A stretch of DNA of 28,294 nt, taken from contig JAEZXP010000051.1 in the NCBI GenBank assembly GCA_023419655.1, positions 1 through 28,294 on the forward strand, in the 5' to 3' direction. Made by a program: the position numbers and the translations under genes. This DNA is from Bacillota bacterium (GTDB taxonomy: Bacteria > Bacillota > Clostridia > Lachnospirales > Lachnospiraceae). Within the stretch, counting starts at the first letter, position 1, and every line of letters begins with the position of its first letter. The notes beneath the pieces are model-generated. The model worked only from the letters and a program-made list of their open reading frames with translations. It was not told where the DNA came from and did no database searches. Shown here in pieces: positions 1 through 8,772 of the stretch.

Positions 1-311
1 AGCCTGCCGCAGATATGCCATACCGAGAATGGCAGCCTGATTCGTTCGGTATGTATAAAGGGTGCGTTATCCACCTCTCTTAGAAGCTTGTCTATCATAA
101 GATTCCCGCTGTATACTTCCTTTGCCGTAGTAATTGCTCTTGGCAAATCACTGACATAGCAGATATCCCATTCGATTCCATACATCTCTACCTTTTTTTT
201 GATTACCTTTGACCGTTCGTACTTCCTCGACCATTCCCTGAATTCCTCCGATGTCATCATCCTCTTATGAGGGCAGTTCACTTTAAAATGCCTCAATAAT
301 CCAATTCTCAT
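1..311 (-). CDS. Histidine phosphatase family protein (phosphoglycerate-mutase-like), partial
   Basis: The start codon is at 311 and the frame stays open to the left edge, so only about 103 N-terminal residues are present. The protein begins MRIGLLRHFKVN, which contains the RH signature of the histidine phosphatase superfamily, where the His is the phosphate acceptor. It is followed at about residues 52-62 by CYVSDLPRAITTA, matching the usual 'SxLxRAxxTA' helix in which the Arg contacts phosphate, and then by a 'LREVD' segment. Family members remove or transfer phosphate on sugars, nucleotides or cofactors; the substrate cannot be told from this fragment. An AGGGG ribosome binding site lies about 7 bases before the ATG and a good promoter is at 389-417. 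The remaining catalytic His should lie beyond the window. Family call is confident, function is not. Confidence 0.8.
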   Translation of the reverse strand, partial: MRIGLLRHFKVNCPHKRMMTSEEFREWSRKYERSKVIKKKVEMYGIEWDICYVSDLPRAITTAKEVYSGNLMIDKLLREVDNAPFIHTERIRLPFSVWHICGR

Positions 312-388
312 ATGTTTCCCCTGCATCTTAGTTTGTCATATACTGATTATTATATAGAAAGTCTACATTTGAATAGCACTTATTTACT

Positions 389-417
389 ATTGTACATAGA
401 AATTCGACATATTTCAA
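389..417 (-). promoter_or_regulatory. Sigma-A-type promoter of the histidine phosphatase gene
   Basis: Read on the minus strand: TTGAAA (412-417), a 17-base spacer, then TACAAT (389-394). Transcription would start near 382, giving a leader of about 70 bases before the ATG at 311. It lies just past the terminator of the neighbouring transporter operon, so the phosphatase gene is probably an independent transcription unit. Confidence 0.65.
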
Positions 418-464
418 GCAAAAGCTTGTTATTGGAATATATTATATATCAAAAGAACATACGC

Positions 465-495
465 AAAAAGCATTCTCTTTTCTTGAGAATGCTTT
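465..495 (-). terminator. Intrinsic terminator of the sugar ABC transporter operon
   Basis: On the minus strand the sequence forms an 8-bp stem GCATTCTC/GAGAATGC extended by flanking A-T pairs, with a 7-base loop, followed by TTTTT (465-469). It lies 38 bases past the stop codon of the second permease gene, as expected for the end of that operon. Confidence 0.8.
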
Positions 496-532
496 CCACG
501 ATTTATTATTCAGCAGGAGGATGTCCTGTGAT

Positions 533-1429
533 TTACTCCTTTACCCCGCCTATCGTAAGTCCGCTTACAAAATATCTTTGCAGGAACGGATACAGGCAGA
601 CAATCGGAAATGCCGTAACAATCGTTGCCGCTGCCCTTACCGATTCAGGTGTTACCATACTTGCTGCATGCTTCATGGCACCGGGGTCTCCCGACTGCTG
701 CGATACCGAAGATAACAGCTTCATCAGCTCATACTGTAAGGTAGTTAAATCTTCTCTCTGCGGATTAAATACCATAACATCAAACCAGGCATTCCACTGG
801 CCAACAGCGATAAAGAGCGCTACTGTAGCCAATACCGGTTTGCACAGAGGGAATATGATTCTCCAGAAAATCCGCATATGGCCGGCACCATCCACTTTGG
901 CCGATTCCACAAAGCTGTCAGGCAGACTGTTCATAAATGTACGGATTACAATCATGTTGAATGCCGACAGCATTCCCGGAATGATATATACCCAGAATGT
1001 ATTGGTCAGATGCATGTCTTTATATAGTAACATGGTCGGAATGGTTCCCGCACTGACATACATTGTAATAACATAAAATAAAGAGACCTGCTTATTAAAA
1101 TAAAATTCCTTCCTGGAAAGTATATAGGCAAGCAGCGCCGTTACCACTGTCTGCAGCAACGTGCCTATAACCGTTCTCATAACAGATATATATGCACCTG
1201 TCATCAGACGTCTCATATTAAACACCGTCTTGTAATTCTGTAACGTCCATTTTCTCGGTATCAGATGTATTCCACCCGTCAGGGTATCCACCGCTTCATT
1301 GAAGGATATTGCCAATGTATTCAGGATGGGATACAGGGTTACCACGCAGAATATTATCAATACAATCGTATTTATGATTACAAACGCTATATCGTACGGG
1401 CTCTTTTTGATTTTATTTTTTTTACGCAT
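533..1429 (-). CDS. Carbohydrate ABC transporter permease, LplC/YtcP type
   Basis: This 298-residue membrane protein is the second permease of a sugar ABC importer. Hydrophobic segments are visible at about 14-35, 80-105, 113-135, 145-165, 190-210 and 260-280, giving about six spans. The cytoplasmic EAA-like loop that docks the ATPase is seen at about 175-200 (ESAKVDGAGHMRIFWRIIFP). The length is typical for the LplC family (binding-protein-dependent transport inner membrane component, CUT1 class). The start has AGGAGGGG eight bases upstream. It follows the LplB-like gene by 15 bases and is the last gene before the terminator at 465-495. No ATPase gene is in the window; CUT1 systems of this type commonly share an MsmK/MsmX-like ATPase encoded elsewhere (family knowledge). 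Substrate unknown, probably an oligosaccharide. Confidence 0.9.
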   Translation of the reverse strand: MRKKNKIKKSPYDIAFVIINTIVLIIFCVVTLYPILNTLAISFNEAVDTLTGGIHLIPRKWTLQNYKTVFNMRRLMTGAYISVMRTVIGTLLQTVVTALLAYILSRKEFYFNKQVSLFYVITMYVSAGTIPTMLLYKDMHLTNTFWVYIIPGMLSAFNMIVIRTFMNSLPDSFVESAKVDGAGHMRIFWRIIFPLCKPVLATVALFIAVGQWNAWFDVMVFNPQREDLTTLQYELMKLLSSVSQQSGDPGAMKHAASMVTPESVRAAATIVTAFPIVCLYPFLQRYFVSGLTIGGVKE

Positions 1430-1444
1430 GCTTATCCCCTCCTT

Positions 1445-3076
1445 CTAGTACAATCTTTCCTGATCAAAAGCCTTGGCTGTTCTGTTAGCAATTGATACAA
1501 GAAGAATACTGATTACGCTCTTGAATATACCTGCCGCAGTACCAATGGAGAAATCTGCACCTTGGAAGAAGGATTTATTCAGTACATAGGTATCAATAAC
1601 CTCTGCCGTATTCTTTATAAGGTCATTTTTTAATTGGAGCTGTGCCTCAAAGCCTGAGTTCATAACCATACCCAGATTGATAATAAGAAGTACGAATATG
1701 GTTGCTTTAATTCCAGGTAACGTAATATGTATCATCTTCTTAAGTCTTCCTGCTCCGTCAATCGATGCCGCCTCATACAGGTCGGGATTGATTGAGGTTA
1801 TGGAAGCCAGATAGATAATACTGTTCCAGCCGGTTTCCTTCCATACGACCGCAAATCCTACAATCCACCAGAAGTACTTGCCGTCCGCAAAGAAAATAAC
1901 AGAAGAATCCATGAAACCTAGTTTAACCAGAAGCTCATTCAAAATTCCGCCGTCTATCGCCAACATATTTTTAACAATCGCTGCTACAATTACCCAAGAT
2001 AAAAAATGCGGCAGATAGGAAACAGTCTGAACCAGCTTCTTTCCCTTCATGTTTACGACTTCATTAAGCAGAAGTGCAAAGCCGATGGCAAATACAAAGC
2101 TAAATACCAGATTAATCAAGCTCATGGCTACTGTATTTCTGAAAGCCAATAAGAAATCTTTTTCCTTTAAGAGATAGGCAAATTTATCCCATGCTATCCA
2201 CACCTGCTCCGACCCGGCAGCCGGCTTATAATTTTGAAAAGCCATAACCCATCCCGTTAAGGGTCCGTAATAAAATACCAATGCATACAATACGAAAGGT
2301 ATCGTCATCAGGATAAGCTGCTTTTGCTTCAATATCATCTTAAAGGTAACAATTCCTGCCCATCTTTCATGCATATTACCAATAATCGCAACGATAAGTA
2401 CCGCAAAATTTATCGCGGCAAGAACAAAAAATCCACTGCCCCAGTTTCCTTTATAAAATTTTTCAACCTGTAATGCCCCAATACTGATTGAATTAATTGA
2501 TAAAATCCCTACAAAGGACAATCCTATATTTATCAGTGATAATATCTTAACCGGTCTGTATGCGTGGATACTCTTTTTGAAAAGCATAATAAAACCGGAT
2601 ATATATGATAATATAACTGTCATTATCAAAGTAAAAATAACCAAAACTGCACTAATAATATCTTGATAAAAGTGTTTTATTACGGAGGCCGACAATTCAA
2701 TCATTCCAAAGTAGGAATATGTATTTTCGTCAAGATCACCCCACTCTTCTAACTCAGCTACCTTCTCATTCATTCTCTCCGTCAGGATATCTATTATGTA
2801 ATATTCATTTTCTTTCAGTCTGCTCTCGATACTTTGGCGGTCCTTGCCATTGTATATATTCTTTGCCGTATTATAAACAATATTCCTTGATATCCCGGAT
2901 TCCTTGGCTACATCCCTTATGATATTACTTTCAAGTGCCGCTATTGACGAATCGTATGTATATCCCTCACTTACTCCCTCTTGTTCAGGAAGATGCAGAT
3001 AGGGAAGGAAAAGGCTTATAATGGTTGCAAAGCATAAGGCGGCTATTATTATATAATAGGGTTTACGTTTATTCAT
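1445..3076 (-). CDS. Carbohydrate ABC transporter permease, LplB type, with long N-terminal membrane extension
   Basis: The 543-residue protein has two parts. Residues about 245-543 are a normal LplB-type permease: first span LILMTIPFVLYALVFYYGPL, then the EAA loop near 450-475 (EAASIDGAGRLKKMIHITLP). Residues 1-240 are extra. They hold a span at about 8-26, a charged loop of about 100 residues (30-135) that should be extracellular, and three further spans near 140-165, 177-200 and 215-237. LplB proteins are usually about 300-320 residues, so the extension almost doubles the protein; I do not recognise it as a named domain. The reading frame is continuous and the start has GGAGG seven bases upstream, so the fusion looks genuine. 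The gene lies 118 bases after the binding-protein gene, with a hairpin between, and 15 bases before the partner permease. Confidence 0.88.
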   Translation of the reverse strand: MNKRKPYYIIIAALCFATIISLFLPYLHLPEQEGVSEGYTYDSSIAALESNIIRDVAKESGISRNIVYNTAKNIYNGKDRQSIESRLKENEYYIIDILTERMNEKVAELEEWGDLDENTYSYFGMIELSASVIKHFYQDIISAVLVIFTLIMTVILSYISGFIMLFKKSIHAYRPVKILSLINIGLSFVGILSINSISIGALQVEKFYKGNWGSGFFVLAAINFAVLIVAIIGNMHERWAGIVTFKMILKQKQLILMTIPFVLYALVFYYGPLTGWVMAFQNYKPAAGSEQVWIAWDKFAYLLKEKDFLLAFRNTVAMSLINLVFSFVFAIGFALLLNEVVNMKGKKLVQTVSYLPHFLSWVIVAAIVKNMLAIDGGILNELLVKLGFMDSSVIFFADGKYFWWIVGFAVVWKETGWNSIIYLASITSINPDLYEAASIDGAGRLKKMIHITLPGIKATIFVLLIINLGMVMNSGFEAQLQLKNDLIKNTAEVIDTYVLNKSFFQGADFSIGTAAGIFKSVISILLVSIANRTAKAFDQERLY

Positions 3077-3107
3077 TCTGATGCCTCCACTCTATTGCTT
3101 AAAATAC

Positions 3108-3149
3108 GGGGTGCCTTAAATGGCTCTATACCATTAATTAAGACACCCC
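3108..3149 (-). promoter_or_regulatory. Intercistronic hairpin between binding-protein and permease genes
   Basis: GGGGTG (3108-3113) pairs with CACCCC (3144-3149), then after one mismatch CTTAA (3115-3119) pairs with TTAAG (3138-3142), with a further TGG/CCA inside. On the minus strand the 3' flank is GTATTTT, a poor U-run, so this is more likely an mRNA 3'-end stabiliser or partial attenuator than a full terminator. Such elements commonly keep binding-protein mRNA more abundant than permease mRNA. Confidence 0.6.
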
Positions 3150-3194
3150 TTATTACCGAAAGGTTTATCTTACCAATCGTTTTTTATTTGTTAA

Positions 3195-4934
3195 TTAATT
3201 TCCTTCTGCAATCGCCTGTCTTCTGCGGGCTTCTGCTGTCAGCTCATCCAGATAAGCGTCAATATCAACTTCCGTTCTGTAAGTTTCCATGTACTCATCC
3301 CAAATCGCATCGAACTGGTCTGCCGGTGCCATCATGGCTTTCGGCAGGTATTCATGCTTCAGGTCTGTAATCTTCGCTCTGGCTGCGCCGTAATCTGTAT
3401 CTGTATTCCATGTATTGGTATAGGACCACATCGGATACCAAGGCTCGTTAGGAACGCTGGGGCTTAAGAAATCAAGGAAGGTCTTATAGCCATAGCCGTC
3501 AAGAAGCTCTTTCTCGATAGGTTCCAAGCTGTCATAATATTCGCCGGGCTGATCATTCGGGTCCATTGAGTTGATTCCATCATCAAATACGCCTTCATAA
3601 TGGGGGAAATAGGAATAAGCAGAGCTTACCATATTCTGGGTAACCCAGTCCGTATTACGGATATTCGCTCTCTGTTCCTCTGTCCTATAGAAAACTCCGT
3701 TCTCATCAACCATGTAATCTATGCCTTCTTCTCCCCAATAAATCAACTTTGTGATTTCATCATCCAGAAGGTCGTTTAAGAACTGAAGAGCACCTTCAAG
3801 GTCCTTGCAGCTCTTTGTAATACTTAAACCATTGGATACGTCAAGCGCTGCCGGACTGTGCCATCTGTCCATTCTCTCACCGTCAATGGTAATCGGAAGC
3901 GGAACATAGCCATCTTCAAATTTGCCCTGTGATTCCAATGCCTGAACTGCAGTATTGTAGTTCCAGAACTGGTCAAGTGTACCCAGAACTCTTCCTGTAG
4001 ATAATAAGGATATGTACTGGTCATAGGACATTGTATAGGTTTCCGGATGAACCAGTCCCCTGTTAAATACTTCATTCATCTTCTTATAATATTCATAAGC
4101 TTCCGGTATTGTATTGTAGTCAAGTGCAGTAACTGTCTCAGGGTCAATAATACAAGCACCGTCATTCGGATAGCCTGTCAGGAATAACGGCGGATTCTCG
4201 ATACCAAAGTATCTCCAGTCCTCAGAACTCATTGAAAAACCTACGGTATCCTGTCCGTCAGCTGTCTGAGGATGTGCTTTAAGATAATCTTCAATCAGAT
4301 TAAAATATTGATCTAATGTCTTAATCTCCGGGAAATTAGCCCAGATTAGAACTTTTTTCTGAATCCAGAACGCTTCATCCCAATGCTCAGTAGCCATCTC
4401 TTTTCCTTTGATAATACCAAACTGAGGGATCAGATAGATGTGTCCGTCTTCATGTCTTACTCTGTTCCAATCCTCTTCGGAAAGATAATTTTTAATATTG
4501 GGGTAATTATCCCAGTGTTCATCAATGGCAACTAATGCTCCCGCTTCCAATAAAGAAGGAGTTCCTGTGGAACCAGTGATAAAGTCAGGATAGTCTCCGC
4601 CTGCAATCATAACACCAATTCTCTCGTCAGCAGTTTGTGCTGTCAGCCATGTTACTTTCGCCCATGCACCGGTTTTTTCTGCTATCTTTCTGAGAATACG
4701 GTTGTCATCCGGTACTTCTGTTCCGGGTACGGCATTAAAGGCTGTGAATACCTTTTCTTCCTTTTTTCCGTTATCATTTGTTCCGGTCTTGTCTTCGCTA
4801 CCGCCTTTATTATCTGTTACATTTCCTTTTCCGTTGGATGATTCTTTGTTATCATCCTTTTTACATCCGGTAAAAAGAGCGGCAAACATTGTGACGACCA
4901 TCATTACAACCAGCAATGTTTTGAATTTCTTCAT
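3195..4934 (-). CDS. Extracellular sugar-binding lipoprotein of ABC importer (LplA/YtcQ type)
   Basis: This 579-residue solute-binding protein captures the substrate outside the cell and hands it to the two permeases downstream. It starts with a lipoprotein signal: MKKFK, a hydrophobic stretch, then lipobox LFTGC with the lipidated Cys at residue 24. A Lys/Asn/Gly/Ser-rich linker (about 25-62) tethers the mature domain. The rest resembles family 1 extracellular binding proteins of the large LplA class, including an aromatic-rich region near 240-260 and 470-500 suitable for sugar stacking. Length is usual for this class (about 500-580). The start has GGGAGG seven bases upstream. It has its own promoter (5012-5040) downstream of the two-component genes, consistent with strong induced expression. 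Ligand cannot be inferred from sequence. Confidence 0.9.
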   Translation of the reverse strand: MKKFKTLLVVMMVVTMFAALFTGCKKDDNKESSNGKGNVTDNKGGSEDKTGTNDNGKKEEKVFTAFNAVPGTEVPDDNRILRKIAEKTGAWAKVTWLTAQTADERIGVMIAGGDYPDFITGSTGTPSLLEAGALVAIDEHWDNYPNIKNYLSEEDWNRVRHEDGHIYLIPQFGIIKGKEMATEHWDEAFWIQKKVLIWANFPEIKTLDQYFNLIEDYLKAHPQTADGQDTVGFSMSSEDWRYFGIENPPLFLTGYPNDGACIIDPETVTALDYNTIPEAYEYYKKMNEVFNRGLVHPETYTMSYDQYISLLSTGRVLGTLDQFWNYNTAVQALESQGKFEDGYVPLPITIDGERMDRWHSPAALDVSNGLSITKSCKDLEGALQFLNDLLDDEITKLIYWGEEGIDYMVDENGVFYRTEEQRANIRNTDWVTQNMVSSAYSYFPHYEGVFDDGINSMDPNDQPGEYYDSLEPIEKELLDGYGYKTFLDFLSPSVPNEPWYPMWSYTNTWNTDTDYGAARAKITDLKHEYLPKAMMAPADQFDAIWDEYMETYRTEVDIDAYLDELTAEARRRQAIAEGN

Positions 4935-5002
4935 GTTCTTTCCTCCCTATACTTATTTGCCATAAATGCGTTTTAAGTATTTTGTACATTTACACATTCA
5001 TA

Positions 5003-5019
5003 GCTAGATAAATTCTAGC
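5003..5019. promoter_or_regulatory. Perfect inverted repeat over the -10 box of the binding-protein promoter
   Basis: GCTAGA (5003-5008), five bases TAAAT, TCTAGC (5014-5019). The repeat overlaps the TAGAAT -10 box of the binding-protein promoter and extends to the expected start of transcription. It could be an operator for a repressor or a 5'-end hairpin; which one is not shown by the sequence. Confidence 0.5.
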
Positions 5020-5040
5020 ACTCTTGCACAATGGCTTCAA
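5012..5040 (-). promoter_or_regulatory. Promoter of the ABC transporter structural genes
   Basis: Minus strand: TTGAAG (5035-5040), 17-base spacer, TAGAAT (5012-5017). It sits in the 147-base gap between the response regulator and binding-protein genes. The AraC-type regulator encoded just upstream would be expected to act near here, but no matching pair of direct repeats was recognised. Confidence 0.65.
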
Positions 5041-5081
5041 TGCATAAAGTATAGTTGAAATACTAAAAATTATATTTCTTT

Positions 5082-6692
5082 TCAGTTTTCTTTATTTATT
5101 TTGTTCAAAAATTGCTTTCTATACTGGAGAGGCGTTATCCCTTTTATCTGAAAGAACTTGCTGATGAAATAATCTGTATTGTTAAATCCTGCCGCTTCTG
5201 CTATTTCGTAGATTTTTCCGTTGGAACGCAGGAGCATCTCACAGGCTTTATCAATTCTATAATTATTAAGATAATCCTTAAACGATACCCCGAACTGCTT
5301 CTTAAAAATCTGACCCAGATACGCACTGTTGATGTAGTACTTTTCACTCAGGAACTTCAAGCTTAAATTCTCCATATAATTTTCTGTTATTTCTCTCTCG
5401 ATTTCCGTCAGCACACCTCCCATGGCATGTCTTCGCAGTGAATTAAGATAGTCCGAGAATTCCATTGCGAATTTTTTCAGATGACCCACGCTTCCCCGGA
5501 TTTCATTCTGTTCATAGCCGCCCTGGCTTATCATCTTATAGACTTCCTCCTGATTAAAATCAGAATAAAGCTCTCTTGCCAGACTAATCAGGCTAAACAG
5601 AAGATAATCCATGCTTATCTTTATCATCTCCGGTTCAGCAACCATCTCCTTAAAATGCTGGTAAAGGATGTCTGACATTTTATCAATCTGAGCCACATTG
5701 TTTTCCTCAATTGCTTTAATCAGCTCATCAATCAAATCCTTATCCGCACAATATATATCCCTGCTGACATCACTTTTAATCTCGTCATAGAATGAAATAT
5801 AGGTCACCTTCGAATACATCTGAAAGTTTTTGGCTATAGCAGCCGATTTAAAGGATTCGGAAATCCCGGATATATGCTCTGCCTTCTGTCCTATATAGAA
5901 TATCACCCGGTATGGCAGGACAGAGCTTATAGCCTTATGCATGTTCTTGATATATTCCTTTTCCCGAAGTCCTGCCCCATCGGCCAGCCCTTTTGAATAG
6001 ATGAATCCTACAAAAAAGCCATACTCATCCTTATGGGGAATATAGATATGATACCGATGCTCTCCCAGATATGCCTTCATAGCCTCGTATAGTTTTGTCT
6101 GTACGGCGGCTTTTTCTTCGTCTGAAAGGCTTCTGTATTCTGCATTCGTGCTGTCATATTCAACCCGGATATACCGTATATCCTGAATATGTGTCAAATA
6201 TGCCTTGATATAATCGATGCTCTCCGTATCATAGACTCCTGCTATGAGACTGGCTATATGGCGGTCCAGGATTATTTCCTCCGACAGCTCCTGCTTTCTT
6301 AAATTCTCCATCTGCCGGTAATAGAGCTCCTTATATTCCTCCAGCACCTTGATTAATTCCTCTTTCTGAACAGGCTTTAGAACATAGTCCACCACATCAT
6401 ATTTTATAGCCTTTTTGGCATACTCAAACTCATAAAACCCGCTTAATATAATAAACCGTATTTTTTTAGATATGCGGGCTTTTGTGTGTTCTATTAATTC
6501 AATTCCGTCCATCCCCGGCATCTTTATATCTGTAATAATTAAATCAATATCCGTCTTTTCCATTTTTCTTATAGCTTCCTGTCCGTTGGCAGCCTCTTCA
6601 CATACTTCAAATCCAAGCTGTTCCCAGTCTATCAGTATCTTAAGACCCTGGCGTATATATGGCTCATCGTCCACTATCATAACCTTAATCAT
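5082..6692 (-). CDS. Response regulator, YesN type: receiver domain plus AraC-family DNA-binding domain
   Basis: The protein (536 residues from the chosen start) activates transcription, most likely of the adjacent sugar transporter, when phosphorylated by the kinase encoded immediately upstream. The receiver domain covers about 1-120: acidic pair D8-D9, phosphoacceptor D55 (ITDIKMPGMDG), S84 in LSGF and conserved K106 in VLKPV. A long linker domain of about 300 residues follows, as in YesN proteins. The last 100 residues form an AraC double helix-turn-helix (KFLSEKYYINSAYLGQIFKK, then IYEIAEAAGFNNTDYFISKF). The open frame extends eight codons further to a TTG at 6716, but ATG 6692 has AGGAGG nine bases upstream and begins at the canonical MIKVMIVDDEP, so it was preferred. 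The gap to the kinase is 26 bases, indicating co-transcription. Confidence 0.92.
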   Translation of the reverse strand: MIKVMIVDDEPYIRQGLKILIDWEQLGFEVCEEAANGQEAIRKMEKTDIDLIITDIKMPGMDGIELIEHTKARISKKIRFIILSGFYEFEYAKKAIKYDVVDYVLKPVQKEELIKVLEEYKELYYRQMENLRKQELSEEIILDRHIASLIAGVYDTESIDYIKAYLTHIQDIRYIRVEYDSTNAEYRSLSDEEKAAVQTKLYEAMKAYLGEHRYHIYIPHKDEYGFFVGFIYSKGLADGAGLREKEYIKNMHKAISSVLPYRVIFYIGQKAEHISGISESFKSAAIAKNFQMYSKVTYISFYDEIKSDVSRDIYCADKDLIDELIKAIEENNVAQIDKMSDILYQHFKEMVAEPEMIKISMDYLLFSLISLARELYSDFNQEEVYKMISQGGYEQNEIRGSVGHLKKFAMEFSDYLNSLRRHAMGGVLTEIEREITENYMENLSLKFLSEKYYINSAYLGQIFKKQFGVSFKDYLNNYRIDKACEMLLRSNGKIYEIAEAAGFNNTDYFISKFFQIKGITPLQYRKQFLNKINKEN

Positions 6693-6718
6693 CACCGATT
6701 TCCTCCTCATCGCCAATT

Positions 6719-8494
6719 TTATGATTTTTCTCCACTGTCACTGTACGCCAGCGGCAGGCTTATCGTGATATCCGTACCGATATCAGGTTTGCTGTCAATA
6801 TCAAATATGATATTGCCATCGCTGTACATCTTCAGGCGCAAAAATGCATTCAGCACTCCTGTGCTCTGGGATTCATACAGCATATTGCTGTCGGCACCTG
6901 CAATCATTTCTTTTAATTTTTTCAGTCTTTCTTTGTTCATACCTTTTCCGTTATCTGAAATCTCAACCTGCAGATAATTCTCGTTTCTGGTAATAATCAG
7001 GGAAATCACCCCTTCCTTATCTGTTGTTTCAATCCCATGGATACAGGCATTCTCTATAAATGTACTGATAGACAGCTTGGGAATAAGGCATTTTTTGCAT
7101 TCATCCATAACGTAATGGTAGTATTTAATCTTATCACCGAACCGGTATCTTTGGATATGGATATAATGCTCGATAAATCGCATCTCTTCTTCTACCGTGA
7201 TATAATCGGCTCCCCATTGCATGCTTTTACGAAACAATACCGCCAGCTCACCTATAATATCCGCTGTTTCTGTCTCCTGCTTAATCAAGCTTCTCATCCG
7301 TATCGTTTCCAGTGTATTAAACAGAAAATGAGGATTTACCTGGCTTTGAACCGCTTTTAGTTCCGCATTCTTTTTAGCCAGTTCCAAAGCCTGTTTTTCG
7401 GCCTGACCTTTGAATACTACTTCAATCAGCTCTCTGATTCTTAATACCATCAGATTATAGCGATGAATTAATTTTCCTATCTCGTCGTCTCCCTCTTTAA
7501 TCCCGATTACTTCAAATTGTTCCTTTTCCACCTTTCCCATATAGGAGGTTATAAGGGTAAGGCGCTGGCTTATGGATTTGCCCACAAAATAGATTAATAT
7601 GGTCGGCAAAAATATATTAAACAGGATGATTAATATTAACCATTTGTTTTCAAACAGTGTTGACCAGAAGGGTACCTCCTTCGCATAGATAAGAATCTCC
7701 CATTCTTCAAAACCCGTCTGGAAGGACATGGATAGGGTTGCATCCTCGGTATGTACCATATCTGACAGCTCGTACTCCCTTATTCCGCTGATTCCGGGTA
7801 TGTTTGAAAACAATATGAATTCTTTATTTTTTACATAGATCTTCCCATCTATTTTCTCATTTAATACGTCTTTTAACATATAGTTATAATCCAAGTCGAT
7901 TTTCAGGATTTTACTCATTCCCCGTTTATCAAAATAATCCATCTTTCGTATAACACTGATGGTTCTGCTTGTTCCGCTTCCCGGTATGTATTTTTTCCCG
8001 GCATCATAATAGGTATATAAGAAGATATCCTGGTCGCTGGCTAAAAACGCCTTATACCAATCCGTATCCTCAGCGGTTTCAAGCCGGGCTATACTTCCGC
8101 CATTGATAAGGGTCTCATTATCTGAGAAAAATACGATTTTATACAGGCGCCCATAATTATAGTTATAGCTTAAGCTGTTGTATTTCAGCATCTCGGTATA
8201 GTTCTCATAGTAATCAAGATGATTAATATATTTCTTGGATAGAAAGTTGTTCAGCTTTTCATCGGTATATAGATTATAAGTAAATAAAACACACCCCTCC
8301 ACCGTATCTGCCAGATTTGATTTAACCCTCTCCATCGCGTAAGTCATATCCCTCAGACGGTTTTCCTTGTGGTTTCTATTTACAGTATACATAATGATAG
8401 AGTCTGTAAATATAATTGGTATCAATACACAAAAGCAATAAATCAGGAGCAATTTGCTTCTAATCTTATAATTATTAAAGCTGAATTTTCTCAT
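6719..8494 (-). CDS. Sensor histidine kinase, YesM type (HAMP, His_kinase, HATPase_c)
   Basis: The membrane sensor (591 residues) pairs with the YesN-type regulator downstream. One span lies near the N-terminus (LLLIYCFCVLIPIIFTDSII), then an extracellular region of about 240 residues of the Cache-like size, a second span (WLILIILFNIFLPTILIYFV) and a HAMP segment. The kinase core follows with phosphoacceptor His in QVNPHFLFNTLE (about residue 389), N-box STFIENACIHG and G-box DNGKGM. The sensed ligand is probably a carbohydrate or the liganded binding protein, by analogy with other YesM systems. An upstream in-frame ATG at 8515 lacks a Shine-Dalgarno. ATG 8494 has AAGGGG nine bases upstream and starts MRKFSFNNYKIRSK, so it was chosen. 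A promoter is at 8580-8608. Confidence 0.92.
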   Translation of the reverse strand: MRKFSFNNYKIRSKLLLIYCFCVLIPIIFTDSIIMYTVNRNHKENRLRDMTYAMERVKSNLADTVEGCVLFTYNLYTDEKLNNFLSKKYINHLDYYENYTEMLKYNSLSYNYNYGRLYKIVFFSDNETLINGGSIARLETAEDTDWYKAFLASDQDIFLYTYYDAGKKYIPGSGTSRTISVIRKMDYFDKRGMSKILKIDLDYNYMLKDVLNEKIDGKIYVKNKEFILFSNIPGISGIREYELSDMVHTEDATLSMSFQTGFEEWEILIYAKEVPFWSTLFENKWLILIILFNIFLPTILIYFVGKSISQRLTLITSYMGKVEKEQFEVIGIKEGDDEIGKLIHRYNLMVLRIRELIEVVFKGQAEKQALELAKKNAELKAVQSQVNPHFLFNTLETIRMRSLIKQETETADIIGELAVLFRKSMQWGADYITVEEEMRFIEHYIHIQRYRFGDKIKYYHYVMDECKKCLIPKLSISTFIENACIHGIETTDKEGVISLIITRNENYLQVEISDNGKGMNKERLKKLKEMIAGADSNMLYESQSTGVLNAFLRLKMYSDGNIIFDIDSKPDIGTDITISLPLAYSDSGEKS

Positions 8495-8524
8495 CCCCAT
8501 ATACCCCTTATCCATATTATGAAT

Positions 8525-8562
8525 AGCAGATTAGCAGCACCAAAGCCACGGACCAATCTGCT
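8525..8562 (-). promoter_or_regulatory. Hairpin in the sensor-kinase mRNA leader
   Basis: AGCAGATT (8525-8532) pairs with AATCTGCT (8555-8562), enclosing 22 bases. It lies within the roughly 80-base leader between the kinase promoter and its start codon, 30 bases before the ribosome binding site. No known riboswitch was recognised. Confidence 0.4.
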
Positions 8563-8579
8563 TATACGTGTATATCATT

Positions 8580-8608
8580 ATTCTACACATTTATTGATAT
8601 TCAGGCAA
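8580..8608 (-). promoter_or_regulatory. Promoter of the sensor kinase / response regulator genes
   Basis: Minus strand: TTGCCT (8603-8608), 17-base spacer, TAGAAT (8580-8585), the same -10 box as the transporter promoter at 5012. Start of transcription would be near 8573. Confidence 0.6.
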
Positions 8609-8772
8609 GTATGACATGAATTCACCGATAAAAACATCTTAATTATTCTATTGCTTAATTGAATTGCAATATATTCTATAATCTATTTATGACACAATTC
8701 TACATAGATTTTTCCAATTCTGACATAAAAATGAACTAAATTGTTCACAAAATGTCTTTATTCTATCCATAC

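Noticed and set aside
29..55. Possible plus-strand coding at the left edge
   Set aside because: The minus-strand frame encodes an unmistakable histidine phosphatase start; no competing plus-strand motif was found.
312..1076. Long plus-strand frame opposite the LplC-type permease gene
   Set aside because: No ribosome binding site, no recognisable domain, and it lies antisense to a clear permease gene and across a terminator.
8660..8690. TATAAT at about 8676 as another plus-strand promoter
   Set aside because: No -35 box stands at a usable distance and no structured RNA or gene follows directly.
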